Source of the DNA: Heterobilharzia americana
Taxonomy: Eukaryota; Platyhelminthes; Trematoda; Strigeidida; Schistosomatidae
NCBI GenBank assembly: GCA_944470555.2
Contig: OX104128.1
Span: 37,865,920 to 37,929,919, forward strand
Reading direction: 5' to 3'
DNA: 64,000 nt
Shown here: piece by piece, positions 47,150-60,784 of the stretch
How the letters are laid out: every line of letters starts with the position of its first letter
How positions within the stretch are numbered: position 1 is the first letter of the stretch
Notes under the pieces: model-generated
What the model was told of the DNA's origin: nothing
Databases searched by the model: none
What the model saw: the letters and a program-made list of their open reading frames with translations, nothing else
Program-made: the position numbers and the translations under genes

Positions 47150-48470
47150 ATGTCTCATTAAACATTAAGAGGGGCATGTATATGAAATGTCGCAGAGGAT
47201 AGTGTTGGTGTACTTAGTTGGCAGAATAAGTTGCCAGATGGTAAGACGGTAATTAGTGATCGGCTAAATTCAGAGGTTGATTTGGAGGTCTTGACTTCAG
47301 TAGGAAGTCTAATCCACATCTGAGAGAATTTTAGAGTGAAGAAGTTTCCACGCAAAAAGGATTTAAACGATTTCATCCTGGGCTTTGGTACTCAGATCGT
47401 AACATCCTTTGTGTTAGAAATTAAACTCACCGATAGCCGTAGGAGTGAATTTGTGTGGCACATTGAAAGGGAGTGTCAGGTTGATTTTGTGCCGAAGGTG
47501 GTTCTAGACTTGTGGCTATGCACCTGGGGATGTAGCCCCGTGTGCAATCGTATCCTATTAACCTGACTGTAAAGGTACCTCCGAATACCCTACATTTTCA
47601 GTTTGCCTTTGGTGCAGATGCCACTCAATATAAATAGACAATATTCTATTGGTGAAAGCATGCAAGTTTTATAGAGCAGCAGCTTGGCGTCTTTAAAGTA
47701 AAATCTACTGACTAGTCAACCCATTAGGATCCTAAATTTGTGAGTTTGTGATGCCGCTTGTTCAGAAAATGTGAGGTCACCTGAGTATTTTGGCCCAAGG
47801 TCAAAGCAACCTTTAAGAACAGGTGGTTTCATAGACTGAAGATGTGGTTGCATGTTTACCGATGGAGCATCAAAACGTATCCAGACACATTTACTTGTAT
47901 TTAACTGAAGTCTGTCAGCAACAGATTATGAGGATGCGATATCAATCTCCTTTTATATTGGTGCTTGGAAGTCCAGACTCTTCGATAGTGTTCAGCAGGT
48001 TCCTGCCTAACCTCCGGCTTTTTAGGTTGTTCTGTTCCGATGAAGATTGAGAGTAAGGGCATAAAATCTCCTGATATAACCACCTAGTCATATCCCATAT
48101 GACGTAAATCCGCGCATTACTTGGGGTAGTTGCCGATTACGTTCCATCTAGCTAGTAGCGGTTTTAGATGCTCCTTTTGCCAGATACATGGTGTTTCCAA
48201 ATAAAAATGGCACCAGATGGAGTCTAAAGGCCCTTTTGAGATGGTCACTGATAAACACTGCCTCTCCATCACCACTCTCATGCTGCCTGCCTTCCCTGAA
48301 CGGACGCACAACATCCATGCAAGCCGCGACGTCGCTAGTATCCGGAATTAGCCAAGCTTCTGACAAAATTGCGGTCTCCAAAGCCAGGTAGGAATAAAGC
48401 GATTGTAATTTCCCAATCCTACCTCGAACTCCCCCCACAATGCTGTGAAATTACTTGAAAAAGCTCCCAA
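47150..48470 (-). mobile_element. CR1-like retrotransposon with internal deletion
   Basis: Minus strand: an endonuclease piece (48438-48148: LSEAWLIPDTSDVA then VFISDHLK), followed directly by the C-terminal reverse transcriptase region. That region shows SVADRLQLNTSKCVWIRF (about 47915-47865), LKYSGD-like GPKYSGDLTFSEQAASQTHKF (in pieces, 47800-47735), LLLYKTCMLSPIEYCLF (about 47690-47640) and NFFTLKFSQMWIRLPTEV (about 47340-47290). The central reverse transcriptase is missing. Confidence 0.8.
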
Positions 48471-48484
48471 AAACAAAGGGTGCT

Positions 48485-49674
48485 TAAGAGGTAGCACTTC
48501 ATATATCTTGCGTTTCTGCATAAAAATTATCATAACACAGTCCGTTGTATTCTCCTTCGTTTTGTATTTTCCCCTGTCAACGTTCTAAACTTTTTCAGTT
48601 TGTTCCCCAAGTTATTTGATATTAGCTTATTCGCTCTTACATGGGATTGACTTCTGCACAAAAATACTTTAGGATTTGTCCTGGTGCGAACTTGACAGGC
48701 GCAAAGACCAATCACTAATTATTCGTAATTGTTATATACCCATGAATACGAGACCAAGGAAGAACACGATAGCGTAGCCGGATGGAATAGTATATTTGGA
48801 TGGTTGTGCCAAAATACCGATGCGCTCCAACTAACTGGCTAGAGAGTCGAATACGAGCAGTGCAACGTAACACGACAGCGTGCCAAATGGCCAGGATGCT
48901 TGACCGGGTGCCTTCAGCTTAGCGAGTCCAGTTAAACTATCAAGGTCAGCATCAATGTCGAAGTCGTCAAACCCTAGGCTATTGATTTTGGGGAGGTGTT
49001 TGACGCTACGACACCTACAGAACTTTCTTCGCGTTGGACTATATATTTACGAATATACAAGTTGAAAAGTTCATCGAAAACGGGGTTCATCTTCGCTGTG
49101 ACTGCTTTTTTATTATTTATTATTATGGTGCAATATCGAATGAGAGACACTTTAATTGCCCGCAAAAATTCAAAGTCTATATGACCGATGAGTTAAGCAT
49201 GTAGACTGTTAGCCACGGGGAATCCAGTTCAACTCTTATCTTTCCACAATGGATTGTTTATGTGACATTGAGAACAGGAAAACAGTGTTATTTGTTCTCC
49301 AGTGAATGGCACGGTTTGACTGTGTGAAATATCAAACAAACCATGTAATATGAATTTATACACCACCACAGTGCATGTGTTCTACTATTATATGAATTTT
49401 TATCCTGTTAACTATGTATGGAAGTGTGAGTTTGTGGTTAGAGGTGAGTAAAACGACCAAAAAGGATGATTGGAAAAACTGGTTGGTGTTGCTCAGAATC
49501 AACCTTCGTGGCACAAATAAATTCACGCTGTCTTCATCGTAGAATTATGCACATATGCTTCAATCTGTCTTCTTTGGTTTTGTGGCTTTCGAAGACTTAT
49601 GATTATGTTGCTTTCACATCTGTATCTTTTGGCTTATTCACTCGTATCTTGATGATACTTGCATATTATGTTCA
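48485..49674. repeat. Long direct repeat, left copy (with 340-bp extra segment)
   Basis: 48485-48670 and about 49010-49674 are nearly identical, in the same order and orientation, to 56965-57795. The interval of about 340 bp between them is absent from the right copy. The copy lies just upstream of the CR1-like endonuclease piece, so it could be that element's 5' UTR; this is inference. Confidence 0.85.
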
Positions 49675-49739
49675 GTCTCAGTGACGACTTTTCGGCATGA
49701 CCAAGTCATCATGGTGTGGGGTTTCAATCCCCTAACTCT

Positions 49740-52150
49740 CAACCTGGCACAGAATAGGAGAATCTAAAAGCATGCATTAGATTGGGACGCACTGACCCCC
49801 TTCACAAATGCTGGGCTGCATGCATACATCAGCGAATCCACTCGTTGTAGCTGGAACGGAACAGCTTTCACGCTAGACTATCTTCTTAAGGGAAACCATC
49901 TGCTAACAGAAAGCGTTAAGGTGTAGACCCCTCTCCGAAGAGGTGTTCACGTTACGGCAGCGTTTACCTAGTAATTAGTGAACAAGTGTAGTGGGAGGGA
50001 TCTCACCCTGGGGCAACGCAGATTACGCCTCTATGAGCTGATTTATGTCGACAGCGTCGTGGCGTGAGAGTGGAGTTGCCCATTAACTGGCCAACCCTGG
50101 GGAGTAGGAGGAGACGTCAGTAACGGAGCTTTCTCCATAAAACATACCCGCAGCTACAGCAATACCTGAAAAGCGGACTTTACGGTCCTCGAAGTTAACC
50201 CCTGCCATGGTCGTCGAAAGCTGTCGAAGCTCCGCACGAGGAGGTCATTGGAAGGCAACTGCATACAACAGTCTGCGTTGAAACGACATGCAGGTGCCCT
50301 ATGGGGTCCACTCTGTAACCGGTTCCAACGCTCCTTAGATAAACACATGCTTCCACCAGAGTAGAACCATTCCATTCCGTTTCCAATCTCCAAAGGAAGA
50401 AACAGGCAGAACTGGAAATGCTGTCAAAAGTAGCAGAGAGCCCAGCAGATGATCACGTCAAAGAGTACTTGGACAAAAGGGAAGCGTTGGATGATGCTTA
50501 ACACATTTTTGAAGGGCCAACTCCTTCCCATCAAATATTCTGACAGCCGGTGATAACTGGATGGCGTGCTAGGACCTATGTATTGCTGTTTGTGGGATTT
50601 TCCTGGACTTTCCTGGGGCAACAGTCTCACATGCCGTTCTCGCAGGCGAAATAGCGAGGTTAGTAATTAACCTTTGGGTTCTACCCTAGCGGGAAAACTA
50701 TTAAGGCCGTAGAGAATTCCGCTCTAGCGTCGACAGAGTTTGATCGACCTATAGGACATCATCATCTGGTGTATCACAAGGAGGGATTCTGGGCCTGCCG
50801 CTGTTCCTCCTTTTTGTGAATATTCTCCCACTGAGTTCTAGTCATCTGATTCCACTTTCCACCGATTTTAGGTTGTGGAGAGGTGTGACGTGCGACACAG
50901 AATTAAGTGAGCCACAAAGTGGTCTTTTAGAGTGTGTGAATGATAAAAGACTAGTCTTTAGTTTGAATAAGTGCCAAACCGTGTTCCTTCACACTCTGAA
51001 CTTGTAAAAGTATCTTACTCTCTCCGTGGTGGGCATCTCCACGAGACCACGGAGAAAGCCCCTAAACTAATACTGGCTGACAAGCTAGACATCAGCCCCA
51101 GCCATCCAAGGCATGACTTCAGAGTTTACCTAGTACCGTACATCATGCTCAAGCAGCTGGGTTCACTCACCCCGAATCTCTTCCTGAAGATGAACATGAC
51201 CTGCATATGACCTCAATTACAGGTTCACAACATCACTGCATATCATGCCTGAAAGGTTGAAGTGCAAAGTCTTGCAACGAAGGGTAGTACGAGGGTGCGG
51301 CCGAAACCCTATGAAGACAGGCTGCAGGGACTGGAGCTAGACTGTCTCCGTTACCGCAAGCCACGTGGCAACTTGGTGGTGCCCTACGAACTAGTAAGCA
51401 ATCTGAGCCACCAAAACGGTGGAAATATACAGAACGGTCACTGTGGCAATCCTCGTGGTAATCCAACGGGAATGTCCCATCAAAGGGTGAAAACCCGTAT
51501 ACAGTCACACCTTTTCCCTCTTCGGGCTTCTGGCCACTGTAAAATATTACATGCCAAGACTATTACTGCTGTCTATCTACAGTTTCAAGATAAGATCGAA
51601 CAACTTCACAGCAGTACATGGCTCGCGTTCATCCAGCCGGACTGGGTTAATACAAGCAGCTGATGTAACACCACTGTAACACAGCCAACCACACACCGAA
51701 TCTTTAATACTGCCGCCGTTATCATGAACCTGATTCAAGCTCATACTCCACTGTTAGATGCTTCACGTCAAGCTACATACCTCCGCTAATAATGCAACTG
51801 TCTTTTGTTAACACTATCCTAACTTTAATCTTACCCGTTCCTTCTCCCTCTGACTCTATGTTCCCCCCTTTCATTTCGATTCTCCTTAACATGGTCTTCT
51901 TTCACCTCCACTCTGAATGTACCTAGGTTTCTCCACCCCTCGTTCTGCTTCTTTTCACTTTGATTTTTCCCATCTCCCCTCCCTTCCTTTCTCTGGAAAT
52001 CTTTTCGCCACTTTTGTCTTCTCTCTGCAACCAGTCTGAGTAACTTTTTGACGGCAGGAAGAACCCATCTACTCCGCAGTCCTAGGATAAGTCACCCAAC
52101 CCCTAGAAAATCAACCTACACCCAACCGCCCGTCAGATATACCTGTGCTA
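49740..52150 (+). mobile_element. CR1-like retrotransposon, plus copy
   Basis: Plus strand: same N-terminal reverse transcriptase blocks as at 45 kb (50200-50560), SGVSQGGILGLPLFLLFVNILP (in pieces, 50770-50835), then EDRLQGLELDCLRYRKPRGNLV (51317-51385), the C-terminal block typical of CR1 elements. A pyrimidine-rich 3' region (51830-52030) ends before the EHD-type gene. Decayed. Confidence 0.8.
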
Positions 52151-52497
52151 CGTCAGGTGAATGCGTAGACCTACAGCATTGAAATCCATCAAACACCTGG
52201 GACTCAATTATTTTATGCAAGCTCGAACAAGATCGCAGGAATCGGAATCTGAAGGCATCCAACCATGAAGCTACTACTACCTAATCAAAAAGGAAATTTC
52301 AAAGCTTAAGTTTTCCTAATGCAAAAGCGTTGGGAAGGATTTTCAGTTTTACAATTTAGAAAAACGGGATTGTTCGAAAACTGTCTTTGATTGTCTAAAA
52401 TATAACTAAATTTCCGAGCTTTCAAACCTCTGTGTTTTGTTACAGCACATTTTAACCTTGAAAAAATCTTTGACACTACTACTTTTTAAATTCCGAT

Positions 52498-53115
52498 ATG
52501 TTAAGTGCACTTAAGAACTCAAAGCCAAAAGATCAGGAAGCGTATGCAAGTGTGATCGATGGGCTTAGCAAACTGTACTTCAATAAACTGCTTCCCCTGG
52601 AGAATGCTTATAAATTTCATGATTTTCATTCACCTCCACTTGAGAAGAGTGATTTCGAGTCGAAACCAATGGTTTTGCTTATCGGACAATATTCTACTGG
52701 AAAGACAACTTTCATTCGCTATTTAATTGGAGAAGATTTTCCTGGGATTCGAATTGGCCCTGAGCCGACCACTGATAGTTTCATAGCTGTGATGAATGAC
52801 GTCAGAGCTGGTATTATTCCAGGGAATGCTCTTGTAATGGATCACAGGAAGCAGTTCAAACCTCTTTCAAAATTCGGAAATGGGTTCTTAAACCGTTTTC
52901 AGTGTGCACACATGCCAAATGGTGTTTTGGATGGGATAACGTTCATTGATACGCCTGGCATTTTGAGTGGAGAGAAACAACGTGTCGATAGAGGTTATGA
53001 CTTTTCAGGTGTCATTGAGTGGTTTGCCGAGCGAGCGGATCGAATTATCTTGCTTTTTGATGCCCATAAACTCGATATTTCAGATGAATTTAAACGAGTC
53101 ATTGAAGTCCTGAAG
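52498..53115 (+). CDS. EHD-family membrane-remodelling ATPase, exon 1
   Basis: Codes residues 1-206 of an EH-domain-containing protein (EHD1-4/RME-1 type), a dynamin-like ATPase that oligomerises on membranes and drives endocytic recycling. Seen in order: an N-terminal helix (LYFNKLLPLENAYKFHDFHSP in pieces), the P-loop GQYSTGKT at residues 63-70, EPTTDSFIAVM (switch I Thr), DTPG at 151-154, and RADRIILLFDAHKLDISDEF. Motif positions agree with human EHD1 to within about two residues, which supports this ATG. The donor GTAATT starts at 53116 after a Lys codon, phase 0. Open frame beyond 53115 is intron. A CR1-like 3' end lies 350-650 bp upstream, so the promoter is likely compact. Confidence 0.97.
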
Positions 53116-53320
53116 GTAATTTTTCCTATAATTTCATTCTGTGTAGTGAAATTTCATGAGGTCAAGTCGACTGTTACTATTCTTCTAGATGACACTGAAA
53201 TCTTCGCTGTCAGTTTTTTTAATTTCCAAAGTAGGTACCAGTTCCCAATAGGGTATATTTTTACATAACGGATAATATCTCGGCAATCAAAATTTTTAAC
53301 CGGTGTATTTCCACCATGCA

Positions 53321-53364
<44 letters not shown>

Positions 53365-56300
53365 ACAGTCAATATTGTCGCAAGATTGGGATGAGCAGCT
53401 AAGGAATAAGCATCCACATGAGTTGGTCGCAAGATGTTAACCTATAACACCCCTGTATGTGCAGTGCTTATTCACTTTTCCTGTTAAGCAAGAGTGACAG
53501 TTTGCTCGGACGTCATTCTGCATTTTAAGATACTAACCATCATCAAAATAACCTAACACAGATGCATTTAGCCACTTAGCCGTGCGAATTGGTTTAGAAC
53601 TGCATGTTTCATGAATTTTAGGTTTGCAGACATATGCTAGTGTTAACGAATGCGTAACGTTTGACAATGACTTCTCGACAGTTAAGTTTTGAACTTTTGA
53701 CATAAGTAGTATTAAACAATATGCAGAGGGTCTAGAATTCAAATTTAAAACGAAAGATAATACAAATTTGTTTAATTTTAGTTCACATGTTATTAAGTGG
53801 TTCTGGTTTGGTTGAAACTTTCAGGGTTGGCAAGATGATTTAACTTTGAATTGTGTAAATTGGTATAGACATAATTTCTTTCCCTCTAGTTCAAAAAATT
53901 GAATGTGTGATCATTCTAATCCTTTTCACTTAAGATGCTTCGTTTGTTATAGTTGCACATTTCTTTTTACTCTGATTATGATATGAAAATTTATTACCTG
54001 CTAAATGCAGCGTTCTGTTTACGGTGTTCTTTGTTATTTCACCTTATCACTCAGTTTACTACTAGTGACAAGTCTTAAGGCAGTTCTGTCCTGACATGTG
54101 ATTTAATAACACTGTAAGAAAGTAGGTAACCTGTTAACTATGATCGGATTTCTATTAAGCATTAACGCCCACGTGTAATTGCAGTATACCTATTTAAATC
54201 CCATTCTACATTAGATCAATATGAAATGATAAACATATGACTATATTGTCATCTTAAGTATTTTGGTATCGTTATTTATCTTTGTTAACGTGTGTCGTGT
54301 GTTATTTACATGTCAACTAATGTTCTGTACACGATTTTAACGCCCTAGCTGCCTAATTTAAAACAAGATGAGAAAAGTAGAAATAAACTCAATACCACGT
54401 GCACGTTCGTGTAGTAGGCAATTAACCAAGTCTTTTGTGAAAGTTTTTGATACTGTGCAGTTGTCAAAACCGTGCTAGGTGGAGTGGTATTTAATCTCTT
54501 GACGGACTGATAGAAAGTCGAGTGCCTAAACCAGTGAGCCACAGTATAGCAAATAACCACCTGATGGCGTTCACTGTCTGTGAACAACACCCCTAAATGC
54601 AGTCAAACTTTATAACAACATATCTCGTTCAAAATATTGTGTGGTAATGTTAGAGCGTAATTACCTTTTCTCCTAAATCACCTTACTATTAACAAGGTTT
54701 GTAATTTTAAACGGGGACATTTCAACTTTGTGTTGGTGACTATCATGAGATCTGATCCCAATAACGTCTTCATATGTAGCAACATAGACAGAGCCCTCAC
54801 TGCCTGTTTGCCTGGGTTAGAGCACCTCTTGTTCACACTTAATATGCAAGGATAAAAAGACCAAAATAATGCCATTTGTGTTCACTAAAGTTAAAAGTGA
54901 AAGATAAAGAATAAAGGGAGTTTAAGAATATAAGTGGAGACAAGATGTAGATGCATCTATATGACTGCTACTGATTAGGAACCATAGCGATACAAGTTTA
55001 TAATCGCCGGGCTTCCCTAGCTTGTTGACCCCAACAAGAAAGCGTATATTTTCATGTATGGCTCAAACTGACCGCCAGGAACACTGATTAAAACAAGACA
55101 TGACTTCTGTTCATAGTTTTATACTTCTCTCATCCTGTTCTTGTCTGTGCCTACATTGCGCACTGTGGTAGACAATAGTTAAGTGTAACAATTTCGTAAG
55201 GACTCAATGTCATACAGTTTATGATTTTTTTTAGTACCTCTGTGTTAATATCATTTATTCTTGTTTCATTACCACATGGTTAAAGAGCGTGCATTACTGC
55301 ATAGCACACTTCGGTCAATACACATGCACATATCCCTCTCACGTAACGGATAACATTATGCGGTGGAAGATAAATTTGTATTTCATATCCGCTCTGAGAC
55401 TTCGTCAACTATTAGTACTTCAGCTCTAGTACAGCTTTTTAAGTAATCGTAATATATGACGAGAATAACCACTTTCCCTTTTAATGCTAAACTAAGTTCA
55501 GGTTCAAATCTGTCCAGCAGCAACAATTTGGATTGAGGAATACATCTAAAACTTTTTCATATTGATACCTAAAAGACTGTGGCATTAACACGAGAGAATG
55601 CCTCATCTGCTTTCTTCGAATCTGCTGAGTAATGCGTAGAAAAAGACAGAAATGTGACTTTGTAAAAACTCTGATTAAAAGTATAAAAATATGACCATTC
55701 GGAACACATACTACTCAGTATTATCACTGCAAAAAACAGGCTCATAGAAGTTTTTAAGTCCAATCTTCAGAAATGTGATGTTTTTGCCTGCACCTTGTCC
55801 TGCCAACCAAACTTCCAGGAGACCTGGTCAACATAGTCAAACATGGCATTCAGGTTAATTTTCAGACAATGTTAAGTGTACTTGTGTTTCGTAATTTGAT
55901 AGGAGATAAAAATAAATTATTGCATCAACAAATAAACCTGAAACCCATATGTTTCTGTCAGATTTTATATTTGTAAGCTCCATTTTCACCACCTGCCAAC
56001 TGCGAATCTCAAAATCCTAGGAATTGTTTGTTCAATTCCTTCGTAGTTACCACAAAAGATTACTTTGATGCTGTCAGCGTATATTTATGCAGAATATCAG
56101 TGATAACGTCACCTTTGACTTCGAAGTTCAGTAGAAAGATTTGTTTTAGAGTTTGGTGGAGGGGCTTCTTGACCCTGCTTTCACATTTCGGTCCATAAAT
56201 CTGGATGAATAACCATCCTATGAGAGTCCTCCACAGGTTTCTTTTTTGTGCTTCATGGCGTCATTGTTAGACACGCTTTTCGAATCCTTGAAGATCGAAA

Positions 56301-56964
56301 GCATCTAAAATTTATTTTCTAATTTGAAACAACCAGACTTTCGAAGTTGGTCGACTACCCATCTCACGTGGGTTTTTTGTGAACGTATCTTCAGATCGAA
56401 TCGGCAGTCCTTCTTTAAGGTCTGACAGAATAACCCCATCGAAATCCGAAGGAGATATTCCGATTGGAATTCAAATTCTGAGTTGACATTGTCAGTGAAA
56501 CTCTGCGTAAATGCTTGTAGAGGTTAATAAGCAGAACTTTCTGTGCTGCAAGTCTTCGGATAACCCTTTCATTCCAGGAAATACTTCGTCAATATGTGAA
56601 TGAAAGTTGACGTATTAAGGTTCATCAGTTTATTCACAGGTTCAGTTGCTGCTGTAGAGCTAAATGTGTTGTTCTTAGTTGGATTCACTTGCGAAAAGCA
56701 ATCACCAGCTGATGACAGGCGAAGATAGGACTGTATTGTCGGGCATCTATTTAACCCAGGACGTTTAGCTCATCTCAGGACGTTGCCTTGGGCCCTGTAC
56801 AAGTCGGACCAAATCACCCAAAAGACGTGAGGCTGAGATATTTGTATGCAGCTGAAGTAAGTATTGGAAACCCTTAATTCCAAGTCAGCAGTATGTCCTA
56901 AAATAATGTAGGCAGTCAATTTTCTTGCTGTGGCCTTAAAATTATTTCATCTCATTCGTTTTTT
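53116..56964. other. EHD intron 1, left part
   Basis: Holds the (AT)n run at 53323-53360. The rest is AT-rich with no named element; 55790-56750 has the uneven composition of decayed repeat, but no domain could be read. Confidence 0.45.
53323..53360. repeat. (AT)n microsatellite, 38 bp
   Basis: Pure AT dinucleotide run in the EHD intron. Confidence 0.99.
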
Positions 56965-57795
56965 GGTGCCCCACCTATCTTGCGTTTCTCCATAAGAATT
57001 ATCATAACACAGTCCGTTGTATTCTCCTTCGTTTTGTATTTTCCCCCGTCAACGTTCTAAATTTTTTCAGTTTGTTCCCCAAGTTATTTGACATTCGCTT
57101 ATTCGCTCTTACATCGGTTTGACTTCTGAGCAAAAACACCTATAGAACTTTATTTGCGTTGGACTATATATTTACGAATATACAAGTTGAAAAGTTCATC
57201 GAAAACGGGGTTCATCTTCGCTGTGACTGCTTTTTTATTATTTATTATTATGGTGCAATATCGAATGAGAGACACTTTAATTGCCCGCAAAAATTCAAAG
57301 TCTATATGACCGATGAGTTAAGCATGTAGACTGTTAGCCACGGGGAATCCAGTTCAACTCTTATCTTTCCACAATGGATTGTTTATGTGACATTGAGAAC
57401 AGGAAAACAGTGTTATTTGTTCTCCAGTGAATGGCACGGTTTGACTGTGTGAAATATCAAACAAACCATGTAATATGAATTTATACACCACCACAGTGCA
57501 TGTGTTCTACTATTATATGAATTTTTATCCTGTTAACTATGTATGGAAGTGTGAGTTTGTGGTTAGAGGTGAGTAAAACGACCAAAAAGGATGATTGGAA
57601 AAACTGGTTGGTGTTGCTCAGAATCAACCTTCGTGGCACAAATAAATTCACGCTGTCTTCATCGTAGAATTATGCACATATGCTTCAATCTGTCTTCTTT
57701 GGTTTTGTGGCTTTCGAAGACTTATGATTATGTTGCTTTCACATCTGTATCTTTTGGCTTATTCACTTGTATTTTGATGGTATTTGTATATCAGT
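56965..57795. repeat. Long direct repeat, right copy
   Basis: Nearly identical to 48485-48670 plus 49010-49674. It lies inside the EHD intron about 8 kb from the left copy, which is outside the gene. The shared 60-codon frame near 57591 is repeat, not gene. Confidence 0.88.
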
Positions 57796-57868
57796 GTTGG
57801 CAGGTGGAATAGTTACAGAGTGAATTCCTTATATGGGTAATAATCGACTGAGTTTGATCGTAATCCCC

Positions 57869-57870
<2 letters not shown>

Positions 57871-57956
<86 letters not shown>

Positions 57957-58000
57957 GTGTCTCAGGTTCCTAATTGAACATGGGGCTTCAGTTGCATGGG
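57871..58000 (-). mobile_element. RTE subfamily A 3' tip with long (TAA)n tail
   Basis: Only about 45 bp of the element's 3' end remains (57957-58000, close to 7780-7820), followed on the minus strand by some 28 TAA units (57956-57871). Imperfect flanking repeats (AATCCCCTTT 57862-57871, AATTCCCTTT 58001-58010) fit a target-site duplication with one change. Confidence 0.8.
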
Positions 58001-58859
58001 AATTCCCTTTCATGTTTTGCAACTGTGCTTCGAACCTTAAAAAGAGTATCAGCCTTTGAAAGGCTGTAGTTTTGCTATATTTTGTGAGACACAAGCTTTC
58101 ATCCACAAGTTATTACTAATGACTGGAGAAACTTAGCAGTTCGTGTTTGTTGGTTTTGACCATTGGCTCAGGTTATCAACGCTAGATGCACATGCATGCA
58201 AACAGATAGTGTTATTAGCTTTCATACAAAAATATGATGAATAGTTTAATACGTATTTTATGCACATTTACTGAATCGCATATACTATTGACCGTCATTA
58301 ATGTAATTTTGGGAGTGTATTCTTCCAACCCCCTCCTGTAACTGATTTTTCTAGTGCAGTATGATATTCTATCATCCTCACTACTTTCGGCCCCAAGGGT
58401 TCGGAGTCGTTGGTCATGTATATTTCATTCGTTTCACCTTATGTAAGAGATTTACACCACCACTATTTTCTTGATGCAAATAAAACACCAAATGTGTGAA
58501 GCATTCTGTCTGTGCTTATACTTCCTATTGGCATTGTTGTTTGTAATTAGAATCCCATTTTTTTTATGAAGTAATCAATGCCGTGTTTCAGCAACACATC
58601 GATACATCATAGAGTCAATCATTCATATTGGTAATTATTTTTGGCCTTGTCACTAAGTCATTTTCTAAATGGGTTTGGGATAGTGTCATTTGGAGGTTTA
58701 CAATTTTTAGTAAAATATTGGCAATTTAACTAAATATTTTGAATGCGCTAAGATGTACTATGTATCCTTTTTTATTTCGGATGATTCATTTGGATGGTGG
58801 ATTTGTATATTTCAGCTGGTCGTGTTTTGTAACTATGATGAATTTTGGAGGTTTATGTG

Positions 58860-59065
58860 GTTATGCTGTATCACCATATGCCATGTCGAAACCAATCAGC
58901 AGCCTTCTGCACATTCCTGCAGTAGGATATGAGCCACACATTGTGTTGGGGCTAATGATAATACGTGGCTGCCCAAACCTCAGTCAGTGGAGCGGGGTTC
59001 GAACACATAACCCACTTGTTGAAAGTCATCTCCCTAAACCAATGAGCTACAACCCCAAAGATGGC
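58860..59065 (-). mobile_element. tRNA-headed SINE, another family
   Basis: Minus strand: box A-like TGTAGCTCATTGGTTTAGG (about 59057-59038) and box B-like GTGTTCGAACCCC (about 59005-58993), then a body to about 58870 without a hammerhead. The acceptor stem does not pair, so it is a tRNA-derived SINE, not a tRNA gene. Confidence 0.65.
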
Positions 59066-60780
59066 ATGTTGATGCTAACTGACTGAACAAGAATGAACTA
59101 AAAATTTGTGTACGATTTATGAGAAAAAAATTATGCACATACTGTTAAGCAGTTTAGTAATGAAGATTTGCCCTTATCGGATTCTTATTGTCTCTACAGG
59201 GAATCTCATGTCAGCAAACTAACGACTTATGTATGTGTTGATCAAACATTAGAAGTATGTGAGTAATGATCATTTGCTTCATCCGGTTTGAGCAGTCCTC
59301 ACTGCTGTTTATCAGTGACTTCTCCAAAGATGAACTCTGAGATGCTCAACAAACATTTACTGAGCACAAGGACATGCCATAATAAACTGGTATACGTCGC
59401 TTCGAAGTGAGAAAACTCGTAAGCAAGCACAACATAGATTCAAACACACTTCTTATTCACTCAGATGCTTAAATATTCAAATTCAACCCCCTCGCAACGT
59501 GGAGGATTTTACTAAAAGTATTCCATTCTATAGGGCATTCATTTGTTTGGTTCACTGCCAACATAGCATACCACTATCTAGGTATTTCAAAGTTTGGCAT
59601 GAAAATACGATTTGGAATAGTGATTTCTCAAACTTATGGTGTAAAACGTAAACTATTCTAGTTGTAACGCAAGTTTACGCGTGAAAAATTTGTACCACCG
59701 CTAGTGTTTCCTGTACCCAAAGTATTCATCATGTCTTCAATTCAGATTGAGGCTCTTCCTACAGCAACTGGTGAACCATTGCCTTTGCTTTACTATAAGA
59801 CGAGCGGTTCGTTCCTAACTTGGTAACTATTTTGTGTTCTCTGAGTTTCAATACTGGGTCATAGTTATTTAACCATTAGGCGTTCTGACACTATCAACCC
59901 GATAATGGAGATTTCGCAGTCAAAGCCTAAAAATATCAAACGATCGTCATTCCAAACTATAACTCTCCTCCATTATCGCAATTTCCAGTGTTCACTCTCT
60001 ATTTCCGAAATACGAAGTATACGTAGACTGCAAAGTTGTAATTTGTACAACATTAGTTTACAACGTCCATAGTCACACAGAACAACATAGAAAATGACCA
60101 AATATACAAATAAAAAACTGAAGTTTGTGAATTTATTGACCTTGAAAGACAGAAAAAGAGAGTGGGCTCAAATGAGCTACCGAATGTAACTCAAAGTTAC
60201 ATCCTTTATAATCACTAATGCATTGGTCATCTTGAAGATATGTTCCTTCTCTGTAGTTTAAAGTCCCCAGTTCATATTGAATGGGTATTCAAAACTGTTT
60301 GTTTATCGATCCACTGTTCTGAAATCGAATTATAAACTAATATTCGCATATCATACTAGCTCATGAGCTTGAAAAACATGATAATTAATGTAAAATTAAG
60401 TCAGTCTTATTAGCCGAGCGACCTCAACAGACTAGTTTAAGACTTTTTAGTTGGTACTATGCAAAACATTTAATCTGTAGTTGAACTTCATACCAACGAA
60501 AACTGTAGCAACCGGCATTTCGCGTAAACGTACCATTTTCCCTGATAAAATTTTCACAAATGTAAATGCCGGTATATTAGTGCTGAAAGATAGACGAAAT
60601 CAAGGTTAGAACCTCAATCAGAAATGCATTGGACCAAGTTCTCACATCTCACAGAAGCATGAAAAGAGCAAGTAGACAGAAAAAGTCATATCAAAGTAGA
60701 AAAAGGCGCTAACAAGGAAAAGGCATTTGAAAATCAAAGTTAGTGAAAATATTGAAGCGTTGGAAAACGTTAAAGACTGA
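59066..60780. other. EHD intron, unassigned
   Basis: AT-rich; no exon or element recognised. Confidence 0.45.
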
Positions 60781-60784
60781 TTAT

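Noticed and set aside
49466..49684. Shared 72-codon frame with 57591-57812 as a small duplicated gene
   Set aside because: It lies within a longer non-coding direct repeat; similarity is not confined to the frame and the C-termini diverge.
53116..53268. Extension of EHD exon 1 to the stop at 53268
   Set aside because: Similarity to EHD stops exactly at the donor at 53116 and resumes at 63764 in the same phase; the extension is intron.
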